NCBI GenBank assembly: GCA_963731625.1
Contig: CAVSWH010000004.1
Location: 434,001 to 498,000, forward strand
Length of the DNA stretch: 64,000 nucleotides
Direction: 5' to 3'
DNA from: PALSA-555 sp963731625
GTDB taxonomy: Bacteria > Actinomycetota > Acidimicrobiia > IMCC26256 > PALSA-555
Shown here: piece after piece, positions 17,136 through 25,575 of the stretch
How the letters are laid out: each line of letters begins with the position of its first letter
How positions within the stretch are numbered: position 1 is the first letter of the stretch
The notes under the pieces: model-generated
Seen by the model: only the letters and a program-made list of their open reading frames with translations
Database searches by the model: none
What the model was told of the DNA's origin: nothing
Made by a program: the position numbers and the translations under genes

Positions 17136-17338
17136 ACGATGCGCTGGTCGTCGCGCCAGATGGCGATGGCCTGGGTGGGACAGCCCTGCGCGGCGAGCAG
17201 GATCTTGTCCTCGTCGTCACCCTCGGGATCGAGGACGTACGCGATGCCGTCCTCACCGAGGTCGAAGGTGGCGGGCGCCCAGAACGAGCAGTTGCCCGAG
17301 CCCATGCACTTCTCGGGGTCGATCTCGATGCGCAGCAC
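17132..17338 (-). CDS. 3Fe-4S ferredoxin, P450 redox partner
   Basis: A 68-residue ferredoxin. Cysteines occur as CMGSGNC (residues 11 and 17) and a distal CP (near 53). The second cysteine of a 4Fe-4S set is replaced by Gly, which is the 3Fe-4S arrangement of actinobacterial P450 partners. It lies 15 bases downstream of the P450 stop and overlaps the hydrolase start by four bases, so it almost certainly passes electrons to that P450. No ferredoxin reductase is in the window. Confidence 0.93.
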   Translation of the reverse strand: MLRIEIDPEKCMGSGNCSFWAPATFDLGEDGIAYVLDPEGDDEDKILLAAQGCPTQAIAIWRDDQRIV

Positions 17339-17353
17339 GGCGACCCCCGTGAC

Positions 17354-18580
17354 TCAGGCCGCGACGTCGAAGCGCACCGGCAGCGTCGTCGGCGACCGGA
17401 AGGTCTCCCCATGGATGTGGGAGTCGTCGCGGGTGACCGCCGCCGCGTCGAGGCGCAGGTTCGGGCAACGGTCGAGGAGGCGATTCACCGCGGCGCGCAT
17501 CTCCATGCGGGCGAGGTGCATGCCGAGGCACATGTGCGGGCCGACGCCGAACGAGATGACGGGCTTGGCCTCGCGGAAGAGGTTGAACGTCTCGGCGTCG
17601 TCCCAGCGGGTCTCGTCGCGGTTGGCGGACCCGATGTTGGGGATGACCTGGGTGCCGGCGGGGATGGGCGTGCCCGCGACCTCTGCGTCCTTCGCCGCCA
17701 CACGGGAGGTGATGAGCAGCGGCGGCTCCCACCGGATCGCCTCCTCGACGGCGGCGGTGAGGTGCGACCGGTCGGCGCGCACCGCGTCGAACTGCGAGGG
17801 GTCGCTCAGCAGCCCGAAGAGGAGGTTGCCGGTCGCCCGGTAGGTGGTCTCGGCGCCGGCGGGGAGGAGGAGGCGCACGAACGAGTAGAGCTCCTCGTCG
17901 CCGAGGCGCTCCCCGTCGAGCTCGGTGCTCGCGAGCTCGCTCACGAGGTCCTCGCGTGGGTGGGCGCGGCGGTCGGCGAGCACGCCCTCGAGGTAGCCGC
18001 GCAGCTCCGCGGAGGCCCTGATGCCCTCCATCGGCTGCGCCCCGACGCTGATGATCGCCGACGCCCAGGCGTGGAACCGCTCGTAGTCCTCCCGCGGGAG
18101 CCCGAGGATCACCGCGATGACCTGCACCGGGTAGCGGTACGTCATCTCGCGGACGAGCTCGGCCTCCCCTCGGTCCACGAACCCGTCGATCATCTCGTCG
18201 ACGACCGGGACGACCAGATCGTCCTCGAAGTGCGCGAGCGTCTTCTGGCGGAACGCCTGCGCGACGAGGGACCGGAGGCGCCTGTGGTCGGGCTCGTCCA
18301 TGCCGACGAGCGGGTACGGGCCCATGACCATCTCCATGTTGGCCCGGATGCTCTCGGACGAGAACGTCTCGTTGTCGCGCAGCACCGCCGCGCAGTCGTC
18401 GTAGCGGTACAGCTCGTACCCGCTGACCGTCTTGCCGCCCTCCCCCCACGCGGCGCGGGGCGCGATGGGCTGCTCCCGGCGGCGACGGGCGAGCTCCGGG
18501 TGCGGGTCGCGCACGCTGTGCGCGTCGGCGCCGAACTGCGCCATCGGGTCCCAGTCGGCGAGCGGCAGTGTGGAGGTCAC
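17354..18580 (-). CDS. Cytochrome P450
   Basis: A 408-residue bacterial class I P450 monooxygenase. The I-helix oxygen-activation motif AGAETT is at 241-246, ExxR at 280-283 and the heme-ligand loop FGVGPHMCLG with Cys351. There is no membrane anchor. The GTG at 18580 gives the usual length; longer open frame upstream is unlikely. Its own ferredoxin gene follows directly. Substrate is not visible; together with fused FadE, thiolase and ligases it could hydroxylate a terpenoid, sterol or hydrocarbon. It is 11 bases upstream of the end of the FGGY kinase and on the same strand, so it may belong to one long transcript. Confidence 0.94.
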   Translation of the reverse strand: MTSTLPLADWDPMAQFGADAHSVRDPHPELARRRREQPIAPRAAWGEGGKTVSGYELYRYDDCAAVLRDNETFSSESIRANMEMVMGPYPLVGMDEPDHRRLRSLVAQAFRQKTLAHFEDDLVVPVVDEMIDGFVDRGEAELVREMTYRYPVQVIAVILGLPREDYERFHAWASAIISVGAQPMEGIRASAELRGYLEGVLADRRAHPREDLVSELASTELDGERLGDEELYSFVRLLLPAGAETTYRATGNLLFGLLSDPSQFDAVRADRSHLTAAVEEAIRWEPPLLITSRVAAKDAEVAGTPIPAGTQVIPNIGSANRDETRWDDAETFNLFREAKPVISFGVGPHMCLGMHLARMEMRAAVNRLLDRCPNLRLDAAAVTRDDSHIHGETFRSPTTLPVRFDVAA

Positions 18581-18591
18581 GGCTGACGAGC

Positions 18592-19923
18592 CTACGCTGA
18601 GACCTCGAGGAACCGCTCGTACCGTGGCGCCATCGCGTCGACCCAGACGGGGTTGGGCTCGACCGTGCGGCCGCGCCGCGCCCAGCGCCGGCCCTCGGTC
18701 ATCGCCATCGGCTCCTCGAACCCTGCGGCGATGCGAGCGAGCCACGCCGATCCGAGCGCGCCGCCGTCGGGCACCGCGACGCACTCGATGGGCAGCGCGG
18801 TGGCGTCGGCGACGGCCTGGACCCACTCGTCCACCCGCGTGCCGCCCCCGGACGCGACGAGGCGCCGCGGCGCGATGCCGTGGTGCTCGCGCGCCACGTC
18901 GAGGATCCGCCGCGCCACGAACCCGGACGCCTCGAACGCGGCCCGGCGCACGGCGGCGGCGTCGTGCGTCAGGTCGAGGTCAACGAGGGCGCCGCGGCGC
19001 GTCGCGTCGTGCATGAGCGAGCGCTCCCCCCGCGGGTAGGGCGCCCATACCGGGACCCGGCGCGGGTCGGGCGGCGTCGTCGGGGCGCCGAGCAGCGACG
19101 CGGCCCAGTTGCAGAACAGCCCGCCGGCGTTGCTGGGCCCGCCGACGAGCATCTTGCCCTTGGCGGTGTGGGGCAAGGTGTAGAGCCCGGGGACTGCATC
19201 GAGCCGGTCGGTGACCGCCCAGATGATCAGGGTGGTGCCGAGCAGGACGAGCACGTCGCCGTCGTCATCGGCGCCGGCGACGAGCTGCTCGGCGAGCGCG
19301 TCGATGCAGCCCGACGCGAGCGGTGGGCCGTCGCCATCGACGTGGCCGGCCTCGAACGCGGTCGGGACGAGCCGTGGGAACTGGTCGGGGCGGGTCCCGT
19401 GCGCCGCGGCGACCGCCGGATCCCACCTCTGCCAGTCGAAGAGCGGGTGCGCCGTGGCCGCCGTGGAGGTGTCGAGCACGGCCTCGCCGCTCAGCGCGTG
19501 GTTGGCGACGGCCTGCGCCGGCCAGTAGCCGGTGGCGTCGGGCGCGGCCTGGACGAGCCAGTCGAGGAACGCGAGCAGCTCGCCGGCCTCGATCGGGTTG
19601 CCGGTCTTGCCGGTGTGGCCGCGCTCGTCGCCATAGAGGAGGCCGGGCTGGATGGGCACGCCGCCCGCGTCGACCGCGGTGAGGGACGGGACCATCGCGG
19701 CGACGCTGACGCCGCGCACGTCGAGGTCGCCGAGCTCGTGCAGCGCGCGCCGCGGCCCGGTCCGCCAGGCGTCGGCGGCGTCGTGCTCCAGGCGCCCCGG
19801 GGCGGGGACGCGCACCTCGTGGGGGACGCGGGCGCTCGCGACAACGGTGCCGTCCTCATCGGCGGCGACGGCCTTGACCGAGGAGGTGCCGATGTCGATC
19901 CCGACCGTGACGGGGACGCTCAT
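18592..19923 (-). CDS. FGGY-family carbohydrate kinase
   Basis: A 443-residue sugar kinase of the actin-like FGGY fold (xylulokinase/gluconokinase group). The N-terminal phosphate-binding loop is VGIDIGTSSVKAV and the C-terminal ATP-binding motif SGGGTRVDEW near 375. It is shorter than typical xylulokinases (about 480-500) but has both lobes. The ATG at 19923 overlaps the phosphatase stop as ATGA. Substrate is unknown. Its place between an inositol-phosphatase-type enzyme and a P450 is unusual and gives no clear pathway. Confidence 0.88.
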   Translation of the reverse strand: MSVPVTVGIDIGTSSVKAVAADEDGTVVASARVPHEVRVPAPGRLEHDAADAWRTGPRRALHELGDLDVRGVSVAAMVPSLTAVDAGGVPIQPGLLYGDERGHTGKTGNPIEAGELLAFLDWLVQAAPDATGYWPAQAVANHALSGEAVLDTSTAATAHPLFDWQRWDPAVAAAHGTRPDQFPRLVPTAFEAGHVDGDGPPLASGCIDALAEQLVAGADDDGDVLVLLGTTLIIWAVTDRLDAVPGLYTLPHTAKGKMLVGGPSNAGGLFCNWAASLLGAPTTPPDPRRVPVWAPYPRGERSLMHDATRRGALVDLDLTHDAAAVRRAAFEASGFVARRILDVAREHHGIAPRRLVASGGGTRVDEWVQAVADATALPIECVAVPDGGALGSAWLARIAAGFEEPMAMTEGRRWARRGRTVEPNPVWVDAMAPRYERFLEVSA

Positions 19924-20705
19924 GCCCCACCCGCCATGACCGCGAGGGCCTCGCGGTGGACGCGCCCGTTCGTCGTGAGGCACGGCGCGTCGTCGGCCCA
20001 CGGGCGTCCGCCGAAGTCGCTGATCCGGCCGCCGGCCTCCTCGACGATCGGGTGCAGCGCGGCGACGTCCCACAGTGAGAGCACCGGCTCGACCATGATG
20101 TCCGCCGCGCCCTCCGCGACGAGCACGTGACCCCAGAAGTCGGGGAACCCGCCGACGTGCCAGCAGCGCGCGATGAGCGCCCGAAACTCCGCATCGAGAC
20201 CCGCGGCGTCGAACGCACGGATGCTCGGCGCGCACACGTGCGCGTCCTCGAGCTGCGCGACCTCCGACACGTGGATCGGCTCGCCGTTCGCGAACGCACC
20301 GCCGCCCGTCCGCGCCCACCAGCGTCGCCCGAGCGCGGGCGCGGCCGCGACGCCGACGACGGCGTCTCCGTCGACCTCGAGCGCGAGGAGGGTCGCCCAG
20401 GCGGGCACGCCGCGCACGAAGCTCTTCGTGCCGTCGATCGGGTCGACGATCCATCGGCGCCGCCCCGCCCCCGACGCGCCGAACTCCTCGCCGACCACCG
20501 CGTCACCGGGGCGTTCGGCCGCGAGGCGGTCCCGCACCATGGACTCGACGGCTCGGTCCGCCTCGGTGACCGGCGTTGCGTCGGGCTTGGTGTGCACCTG
20601 CAGGTCACGGGCGCGGAAGCGTCGCGTCGTGATGGCATCGGCCGCGTCGGCGAGCGACAGCGCGAGCGCCAGGTCGTCGTCGAGGTCGGCGCAGATGGCG
20701 CGCAA
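19920..20705 (-). CDS. hisN: Inositol-monophosphatase-family phosphatase, HisN-like
   Basis: A 261-residue Mg-dependent phosphatase. Motifs are VTEADRAVE, GEEFG and WIVDPIDGTKSF, which bind the metals, and WDVAALHPIVEEAGG near the C-terminus. Sequence style and length match actinobacterial HisN (histidinol-phosphate phosphatase, about 260 aa), the last-but-one dephosphorylation step of histidine synthesis; an inositol phosphatase role is the alternative. The start is uncertain: no ATG or GTG falls in the right place, and TTG at 20705 (or ATT at 20711) is chosen from family length. A farther ATG at 20834 would overlap the thiolase gene by 77 bases. Confidence 0.8.
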   Translation of the reverse strand: MRAICADLDDDLALALSLADAADAITTRRFRARDLQVHTKPDATPVTEADRAVESMVRDRLAAERPGDAVVGEEFGASGAGRRRWIVDPIDGTKSFVRGVPAWATLLALEVDGDAVVGVAAAPALGRRWWARTGGGAFANGEPIHVSEVAQLEDAHVCAPSIRAFDAAGLDAEFRALIARCWHVGGFPDFWGHVLVAEGAADIMVEPVLSLWDVAALHPIVEEAGGRISDFGGRPWADDAPCLTTNGRVHREALAVMAGGA

Positions 20706-20757
20706 TGTAATCGCTTGGTCCGTGTCGGCCGGCCGAGCCGGCCGCGTGGGGAGCCGG

Positions 20758-21939
20758 TTATGGGGCGGGCACCTCGAGCACGGTCGCCGAGCCCATCCCA
20801 CCGCCGGCGCACATGCTCGCCACGCCGTAGCCACCGCCGCGCCGGCGCAGCTCGTGGGTAAGGGTCGTGATCATGCGGGCGCCGGTGCAGGCGACCGGGT
20901 GGCCGAGGCTGCAGCCGCTCCCGTTCACGTTCACGATGTCGTGCGAGAAGCCGAGGATGCGGCTCGACGCCACGGCCATCGACGCGAACGCCTCGTTGAT
21001 CTCGACGAGCGCGACGTCGTCGACACTGAGCCCGGCGCGCTGCAGGGCCTTGGGGATGGCGACGGTCGGCCCGAGGCCGGTGTCGGCCGGCGGCACGCCC
21101 GCCGACGCCCAGGAGCGCACGATGGCGAGGGCCTCGAGGTCGTGGTCGGCGGCGTACTGGTCGTCGCACAGCACCATCGCGCACGCGCCGTCGTTGAGGC
21201 CCGACGAGTTCCCGGCGGTGATCGAGAAGCCCGGGATCTCGGGATGCAACGGCGGCAGCTTCGCCAGCCGCTCAAGGGTGGTGTCGCGCCGGGGGTGCTC
21301 GTCGGTGTCGAAGATCCGCGTCTCGCCGCGACCGGCGGGCACCTCGACGGCCACGATCTCGTCACGGAACGAGCCGTTGTCGATCGACGCCACGGCGCGC
21401 ATGTGGGACTGGTACGCCCAGTCGTCCATCTCCTCGCGCGTCACGTTGGCGCACTGGGCCGTGTTCCAGCCGACGGTGATCGACATGTCCATCGCCGGCG
21501 CGTCCGGCGTCTCGGGGTGCGATGGGGACAGCCATTGCTGCACCCCGCCGTAGGGACCGGCGAGCTTGCGGAACACCTGCGGGGCCTGGCTGATGCTCTC
21601 CGTGCCCCCGGCCACGACGACCCGGTCCATGCCGGCGCGGATGTTCGCCGCCGCGGTCTGCACGGCGGCCATCCCGGAGGCGCAGTGGCGGTTGTGGGCC
21701 ATGCCGGGCACGTCGGTGAGACCGAGCTCGACGGCGACGTAGCGGGCGATGTCACCGCCGCCCTGGAGCACCTCGCCGAGGACGATGTCGTCGAGGTCCT
21801 CGGTGGGGATCCCGGCGCGCTTCACGGCGGATTCGACCGCGATCCGGCCGAGGTCGAACGCAGTGAGGGACGCGATCGAGCCCTTCCGCGCCGTGCCGAT
21901 CGGGGTGCGGGCAGCGGCGACGATGACGGCGTCTGGCAC
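20758..21939 (-). CDS. Thiolase (acetyl-CoA C-acyltransferase)
   Basis: A 393-residue thiolase that would cleave 3-ketoacyl-CoA in beta-oxidation (or condense acetyl-CoA). The acylated nucleophile is Cys86 in NRHCASG. The other conserved blocks are VEINEAF, SGCSLGHPVACTGAR with the catalytic histidine, and CAGGGMGSA with the second catalytic cysteine. GSGCSLGHPVACTG differs from the usual GSGIALGHPIGATG, so the substrate pocket may be atypical. It is the first gene of the minus-strand run that continues with HisN and the FGGY kinase, and it diverges from the acyl-CoA ligase at 22015. Confidence 0.93.
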   Translation of the reverse strand: MPDAVIVAAARTPIGTARKGSIASLTAFDLGRIAVESAVKRAGIPTEDLDDIVLGEVLQGGGDIARYVAVELGLTDVPGMAHNRHCASGMAAVQTAAANIRAGMDRVVVAGGTESISQAPQVFRKLAGPYGGVQQWLSPSHPETPDAPAMDMSITVGWNTAQCANVTREEMDDWAYQSHMRAVASIDNGSFRDEIVAVEVPAGRGETRIFDTDEHPRRDTTLERLAKLPPLHPEIPGFSITAGNSSGLNDGACAMVLCDDQYAADHDLEALAIVRSWASAGVPPADTGLGPTVAIPKALQRAGLSVDDVALVEINEAFASMAVASSRILGFSHDIVNVNGSGCSLGHPVACTGARMITTLTHELRRRGGGYGVASMCAGGGMGSATVLEVPAP

Positions 21940-22014
21940 GGGTCCTCCTCCGGTGCGTGGCCCCCGACCCTACCCTGACGGGCCTGTCAGGTCCGTGGGC
22001 TACCGTCGCAGGCC

Positions 22015-23544
22015 GTGCCGGCGTGGGGTGAGCTGCAGGTCGATCAGCTTCGGTTCATGGCGCGCGAGCACCCGGACGCGCTCGCCTACCGCAACTTGGA
22101 CGCCGAGACGTCGATCACGTTCGCCGGCTGGGACGGCGAGTCGAACGCGCTGGCCCGCGGCCTGGCGGCACTCGGCGTGCGCCCCGGTGAGCGCGTCTCG
22201 GTGTACCTGCCGAGCGGCGAGGTGCTGCGCTGGATCGTCGCGTACGCCGCGATCCACAAGGCCGGCGCGGTCGCCGTGCCGACGAACGTCCGACTGTCCG
22301 AGCCCGAGCTCGCCGCCATCCTCGGGCACGCCGAGGTCGCGGCGGTGCTCACCGACGGCTCGCTGCTGCCGGCGGTCCAGGCGGTGCGTGATCAGGTCCC
22401 GTCACTGCGCGTCGTCGTCAGTACCGACGGCACAGGCGATGACGTCGCCCCCTGGGACCAGGTCGGGGCCGGGGACCCGGGCGACTTCCAGGTCCCCCGC
22501 GACGTCTCCGACCTCGCCGACGTCATGTACACGTCGGGCACGACCGGGCTCCCGAAGGGCATCGCTGTCCGCCACGACAACCTGGCGATGATCCCGAACC
22601 TCGAGCCGGCGTGGACGGGCCAGGGCTGGATTCACGGTGCGCCGATGTTCACGTTCGCCGGCATCGCGTTCATCTACAACCCGATGAAGATGGGCCTCGT
22701 CGGCTTCTACCAGCCGCGCTTCGACGCCGGCCGCTGGCTCGAGTACGTCGAGCAGGAGCGCCCGACCTGGTGCATGCTCGTCCCGGCGTTCGCCGAGCTC
22801 ATCGTCGCCCACCCCGACTTCGAGCGGCGCGACCTCTCGAGCCTCCAGCAGGTCTCGATCGGGAGTGCCCCGCTGGCCCCCCACACCCAGCTGGCGCTGA
22901 TCGAGCGGCTGCCCGACGCCACCGTCGGGAACTCCTACGGCATGACCGAGGCCGGACCGGCCTACATCGTGATGCCGAAGGACGAGATCAAGAAGCGCAT
23001 CGGCTCGGTGGGCAAGCCGGTGGGGCCGATGGAGATCAAGATCGTCGCCGACGACGGGCACGAGACCGAGCCCCGCGTGGTCGGCGAGCTCTGGCTGCGC
23101 ATGGCCGGCAAGCAGCGCGAGTACTACAAGAACGACGACGCGACCGCGGCGACCTGGACCGACGACGGCTGGCTGCGCAGCGGGGACCTCGCCTACCTCG
23201 ACGAGGACGGCTTCCTCTATATCTGCGGCCGCAAGAAGGACATGATCATCCGTGGCGGCAACAACATCTACGCCACCGACGTCGAGGCGGTGCTCCTCGA
23301 GCACCCCGACGTCCAGGAGGCGGCGGTCACCGGAATCCCCCACCCCGTGCTCGGCGAGGACGTCGCGGCGTGGATCGTCCGCCGGCCGGGCAGCGACCTC
23401 GACGCCGAGCAGCTCAGCGCCTTCGTCGCCGAGCGGCTCGCGGACTACAAGCGACCTCGCCAGCTCGTCTTCGCCGACGAGCTGCCCCGCAACGCCACCG
23501 GCAAGGTGCTGAAGCACCAGCTGCAGGTCGCAGCGTCGCCCTGA
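22015..23544 (+). CDS. Acyl-CoA synthetase (AMP-binding, FadD-like)
   Basis: A 509-residue ANL-superfamily ligase that activates a carboxylic acid as an acyl-adenylate and then as CoA thioester. The phosphate loop is MYTSGTTGLPKGIAV, the A5 motif NSYGMTEAGP, the hinge region LYICGRKKDMIIRGGNNIY, and the C-terminal catalytic lysine lies in LPRNATGKVLKHQL. The GTG at 22015 starts MPAWGELQVDQL. All key residues are present, so this is an active enzyme by sequence. It is the first gene of a plus-strand block with a phosphotransferase, MaoC-type protein and VOC protein. Confidence 0.93.
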   Translation: MPAWGELQVDQLRFMAREHPDALAYRNLDAETSITFAGWDGESNALARGLAALGVRPGERVSVYLPSGEVLRWIVAYAAIHKAGAVAVPTNVRLSEPELAAILGHAEVAAVLTDGSLLPAVQAVRDQVPSLRVVVSTDGTGDDVAPWDQVGAGDPGDFQVPRDVSDLADVMYTSGTTGLPKGIAVRHDNLAMIPNLEPAWTGQGWIHGAPMFTFAGIAFIYNPMKMGLVGFYQPRFDAGRWLEYVEQERPTWCMLVPAFAELIVAHPDFERRDLSSLQQVSIGSAPLAPHTQLALIERLPDATVGNSYGMTEAGPAYIVMPKDEIKKRIGSVGKPVGPMEIKIVADDGHETEPRVVGELWLRMAGKQREYYKNDDATAATWTDDGWLRSGDLAYLDEDGFLYICGRKKDMIIRGGNNIYATDVEAVLLEHPDVQEAAVTGIPHPVLGEDVAAWIVRRPGSDLDAEQLSAFVAERLADYKRPRQLVFADELPRNATGKVLKHQLQVAASP

Positions 23545-23657
23545 GCTCGACCCGCTCGCCCGTCGCGGTCACCGCTGCGACGATCCAGGACGCGCTCGAC
23601 GACTTCCCGGCCGCGCCCGTCGAGCACGCCTGCTTCGGCACGGCGGACGCGTCGGCC

Positions 23658-24587
23658 ATGGCCACGCTCGCCGACGACTTCCTGCGCCGCGAGCTCGGCG
23701 CTGGCATCGCGGCCCCGCGCTTCTACGTCGCCAGCACCGGGTGCGTGCTCGGCGCCGATCTGGACGATGGCCGGGCCGTCGTCCTCAAGGTGCACCAGCC
23801 GGTCACGACGGCGCCGGTGCTCGCCACCGTCCAGCGTGTGCAGCACCATCTCCACGAGGGCGGCTTCCCGGCACCCGTGCCCCTCGCCCGACCGGCACCG
23901 TTCGGCCCGGGGGTCGCGATCGTCGAGTCGATGCTCGCCGCCGGGACCGTGCCCGACGCCACCCAGCCCCGGATGCGGCGCGTGCTGGCGACGAACCTCC
24001 ATCACCTGTTCACCCTCACCCGCGGGTTCACGGGTGAGGCGGCGCTGCGTCGGCAGGCCGTGCCGCGTGGCGAAGACCGCGTCTTCCCACGGGTGCACAG
24101 CCCCGTGTTCGACTTCGGGGCGACGCACGTGGGTGCCGAGTGGATCGAGGACCTGGCGGCGCGCGCCGCTGCCATCGTCGCTCGTGATGGCGCCGGACCC
24201 ACGGTGCTGACCCACGTCGACTTCCGTGTGGAGCACCTGCGGGTCGACGGCGACGAGCTCGTCGCCGTCTACGACTGGGACAGCCTCCGTGTCGACCACG
24301 AGGCCGTCGCCGTCGGACAGGTCGCGCACACGTTCACGATCGACTGGTCCGAGCCGGAAGCGCACGTGCCGAGCGTCGACGAGGCGACCGCCTTTATCGA
24401 GGACTACGAGCAGGTGCGAGGCGACCGCTTCGACGACCGGGAGTGGCGCGTGGCGCGAGCGGCGTGGGTGTACGCCACGGCCTACGGCGCCCGCTGCGAG
24501 CACGCGCTGCTCGGCAGCGACGTCGACCCGGTGCCGGAGGCGTTCCGCGACCGGCTCGCCACGCACGGCGAGGACTGGCTCCGGTAG
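23658..24587 (+). CDS. Aminoglycoside-phosphotransferase-like kinase
   Basis: A 309-residue protein with the APH/choline-kinase fold. The N-lobe has VVLKVHQPV (ATP-lysine) and the C-lobe THVDFRVEHLRV followed by AVYDWDSL. The catalytic Brenner motif is normally HxDxxxxN; here the Asn is replaced by Glu/His, and the metal-binding DFG-like Asp is in YDWDS, so activity may be altered. The start is uncertain: coding-like sequence extends upstream to the ligase stop at 23544 with no ATG, GTG or TTG, only a CTG at 23541. ATG 23658 is used here. Substrate unknown. Confidence 0.75.
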   Translation: MATLADDFLRRELGAGIAAPRFYVASTGCVLGADLDDGRAVVLKVHQPVTTAPVLATVQRVQHHLHEGGFPAPVPLARPAPFGPGVAIVESMLAAGTVPDATQPRMRRVLATNLHHLFTLTRGFTGEAALRRQAVPRGEDRVFPRVHSPVFDFGATHVGAEWIEDLAARAAAIVARDGAGPTVLTHVDFRVEHLRVDGDELVAVYDWDSLRVDHEAVAVGQVAHTFTIDWSEPEAHVPSVDEATAFIEDYEQVRGDRFDDREWRVARAAWVYATAYGARCEHALLGSDVDPVPEAFRDRLATHGEDWLR

Positions 24588-24615
24588 CGTCCGGCGCCGA
24601 CCGAAGGAGCGTGGC

Positions 24616-25068
24616 GTGGCCCTCACCGAGCTCAAAGGCCAGGAAGGCGGGACCCAGACCGTCGTGATCGAGCGCGGCCCCGTGCGGGTCTTCGCCGAGG
24701 CCCTCGGCGACCCGGACGACGTCTACCGGGGCGACGCCGCACCCGTCCCACCCACGTTCCCGTTCGTCATGTCCTACTGGGGCTCACTCGGCACCGGTGG
24801 CGCCGCCGGGCTGCCGATCGAGAAGCTGCGCGGGCCGGGACGCGCCATCCTCCACGGCGGGCAGTCCTTCGAGTACCACTCCTGGCCCCATGTCGGCGAC
24901 GTCCTCGAGGGCCAGACCGTCATCACCGACGTATACGAGAAGGAGCGCCCGAACGGCGGCAAGCACGAGTTCTACGTGACCGAGACCCGCTGGAAGAACC
25001 AGCAGACGGGCGAGGACGTCCTCACGGCGATCTTCACGCTCCTCATCAACGTCCGCCCGCCCTCCTAG
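24616..25068 (+). CDS. MaoC/FAS1-like hotdog dehydratase domain protein
   Basis: A 150-residue single hotdog domain like the N-terminal half of MaoC-type (R)-hydratases (PF13452). Visible blocks are VPPTFPFVMSYWG and AILHGGQSFEYHSWPHVGD. The typical catalytic Asp-His pair of active hydratases is not clear (HGGQSFEYH lies in its place), so it may need a partner subunit, as in heteromeric steroid hydratases. The GTG at 24616 follows AAGGAG. It fits a beta-oxidation role with the ligase 1 kb upstream. Confidence 0.85.
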   Translation: MALTELKGQEGGTQTVVIERGPVRVFAEALGDPDDVYRGDAAPVPPTFPFVMSYWGSLGTGGAAGLPIEKLRGPGRAILHGGQSFEYHSWPHVGDVLEGQTVITDVYEKERPNGGKHEFYVTETRWKNQQTGEDVLTAIFTLLINVRPPS

Positions 25069-25125
25069 GCGTCGACCGGTCGCGCGGCGGATCCCCACCC
25101 GGTCGCGGTGCGCGATCATGCGCCC

Positions 25126-25569
25126 ATGGCGGCCGTCGTCAACCATCTCGGTCAGTGCGTCACGGACCTGTCCCGGACGCGGTCGTTCTACGAGGACGTG
25201 TTCGGATTCGAGTTCTGGCGTGAGATCAGCCCGCCCGATTCCCCGTCGGACCAGCTGTTGCGCCTGACGCCGCCGATCGGGATGACGGCGTGCTACCTGC
25301 GCCGCGACGGTCTCGTCCTCGAGCTGCTGCAATTCGACGGTGCCGGTGCACGTCCGGGACCGGCGCGCGCGCGGGCGATGAACGAGGTCGGCCTGACGCA
25401 CCTCTCGCTGTCGGTCGACGACCTGGAGGAGGCGTGCGCCGCGGTCGCCGCCCACGGCGGCGAGGTGCTGACGGACACGAACATCGGCTTCGGGGTGTTC
25501 GTCCGCGACCCCGAGGGGCAGCTGATCGAGCTGCTCCCGATGACGTACCGCGACTCGCTCGACGGCTGA
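25126..25569 (+). CDS. VOC-family metalloprotein (glyoxalase/dioxygenase fold)
   Basis: A 147-residue vicinal-oxygen-chelate protein made of two beta-alpha-beta-beta-beta modules. Likely metal ligands are His7 (NHLGQC), Glu in LVLELLQF, His in LTHLSLSV and Glu in QLIELLPM, matching glyoxalase I and methylmalonyl-CoA epimerase geometry. The exact reaction cannot be read. ATG at 25126 is chosen over a GTG 18 bases upstream. It is six bases ahead of the next gene and so likely co-transcribed with it. Confidence 0.88.
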   Translation: MAAVVNHLGQCVTDLSRTRSFYEDVFGFEFWREISPPDSPSDQLLRLTPPIGMTACYLRRDGLVLELLQFDGAGARPGPARARAMNEVGLTHLSLSVDDLEEACAAVAAHGGEVLTDTNIGFGVFVRDPEGQLIELLPMTYRDSLDG

Positions 25570-25575
25570 CCCCGG

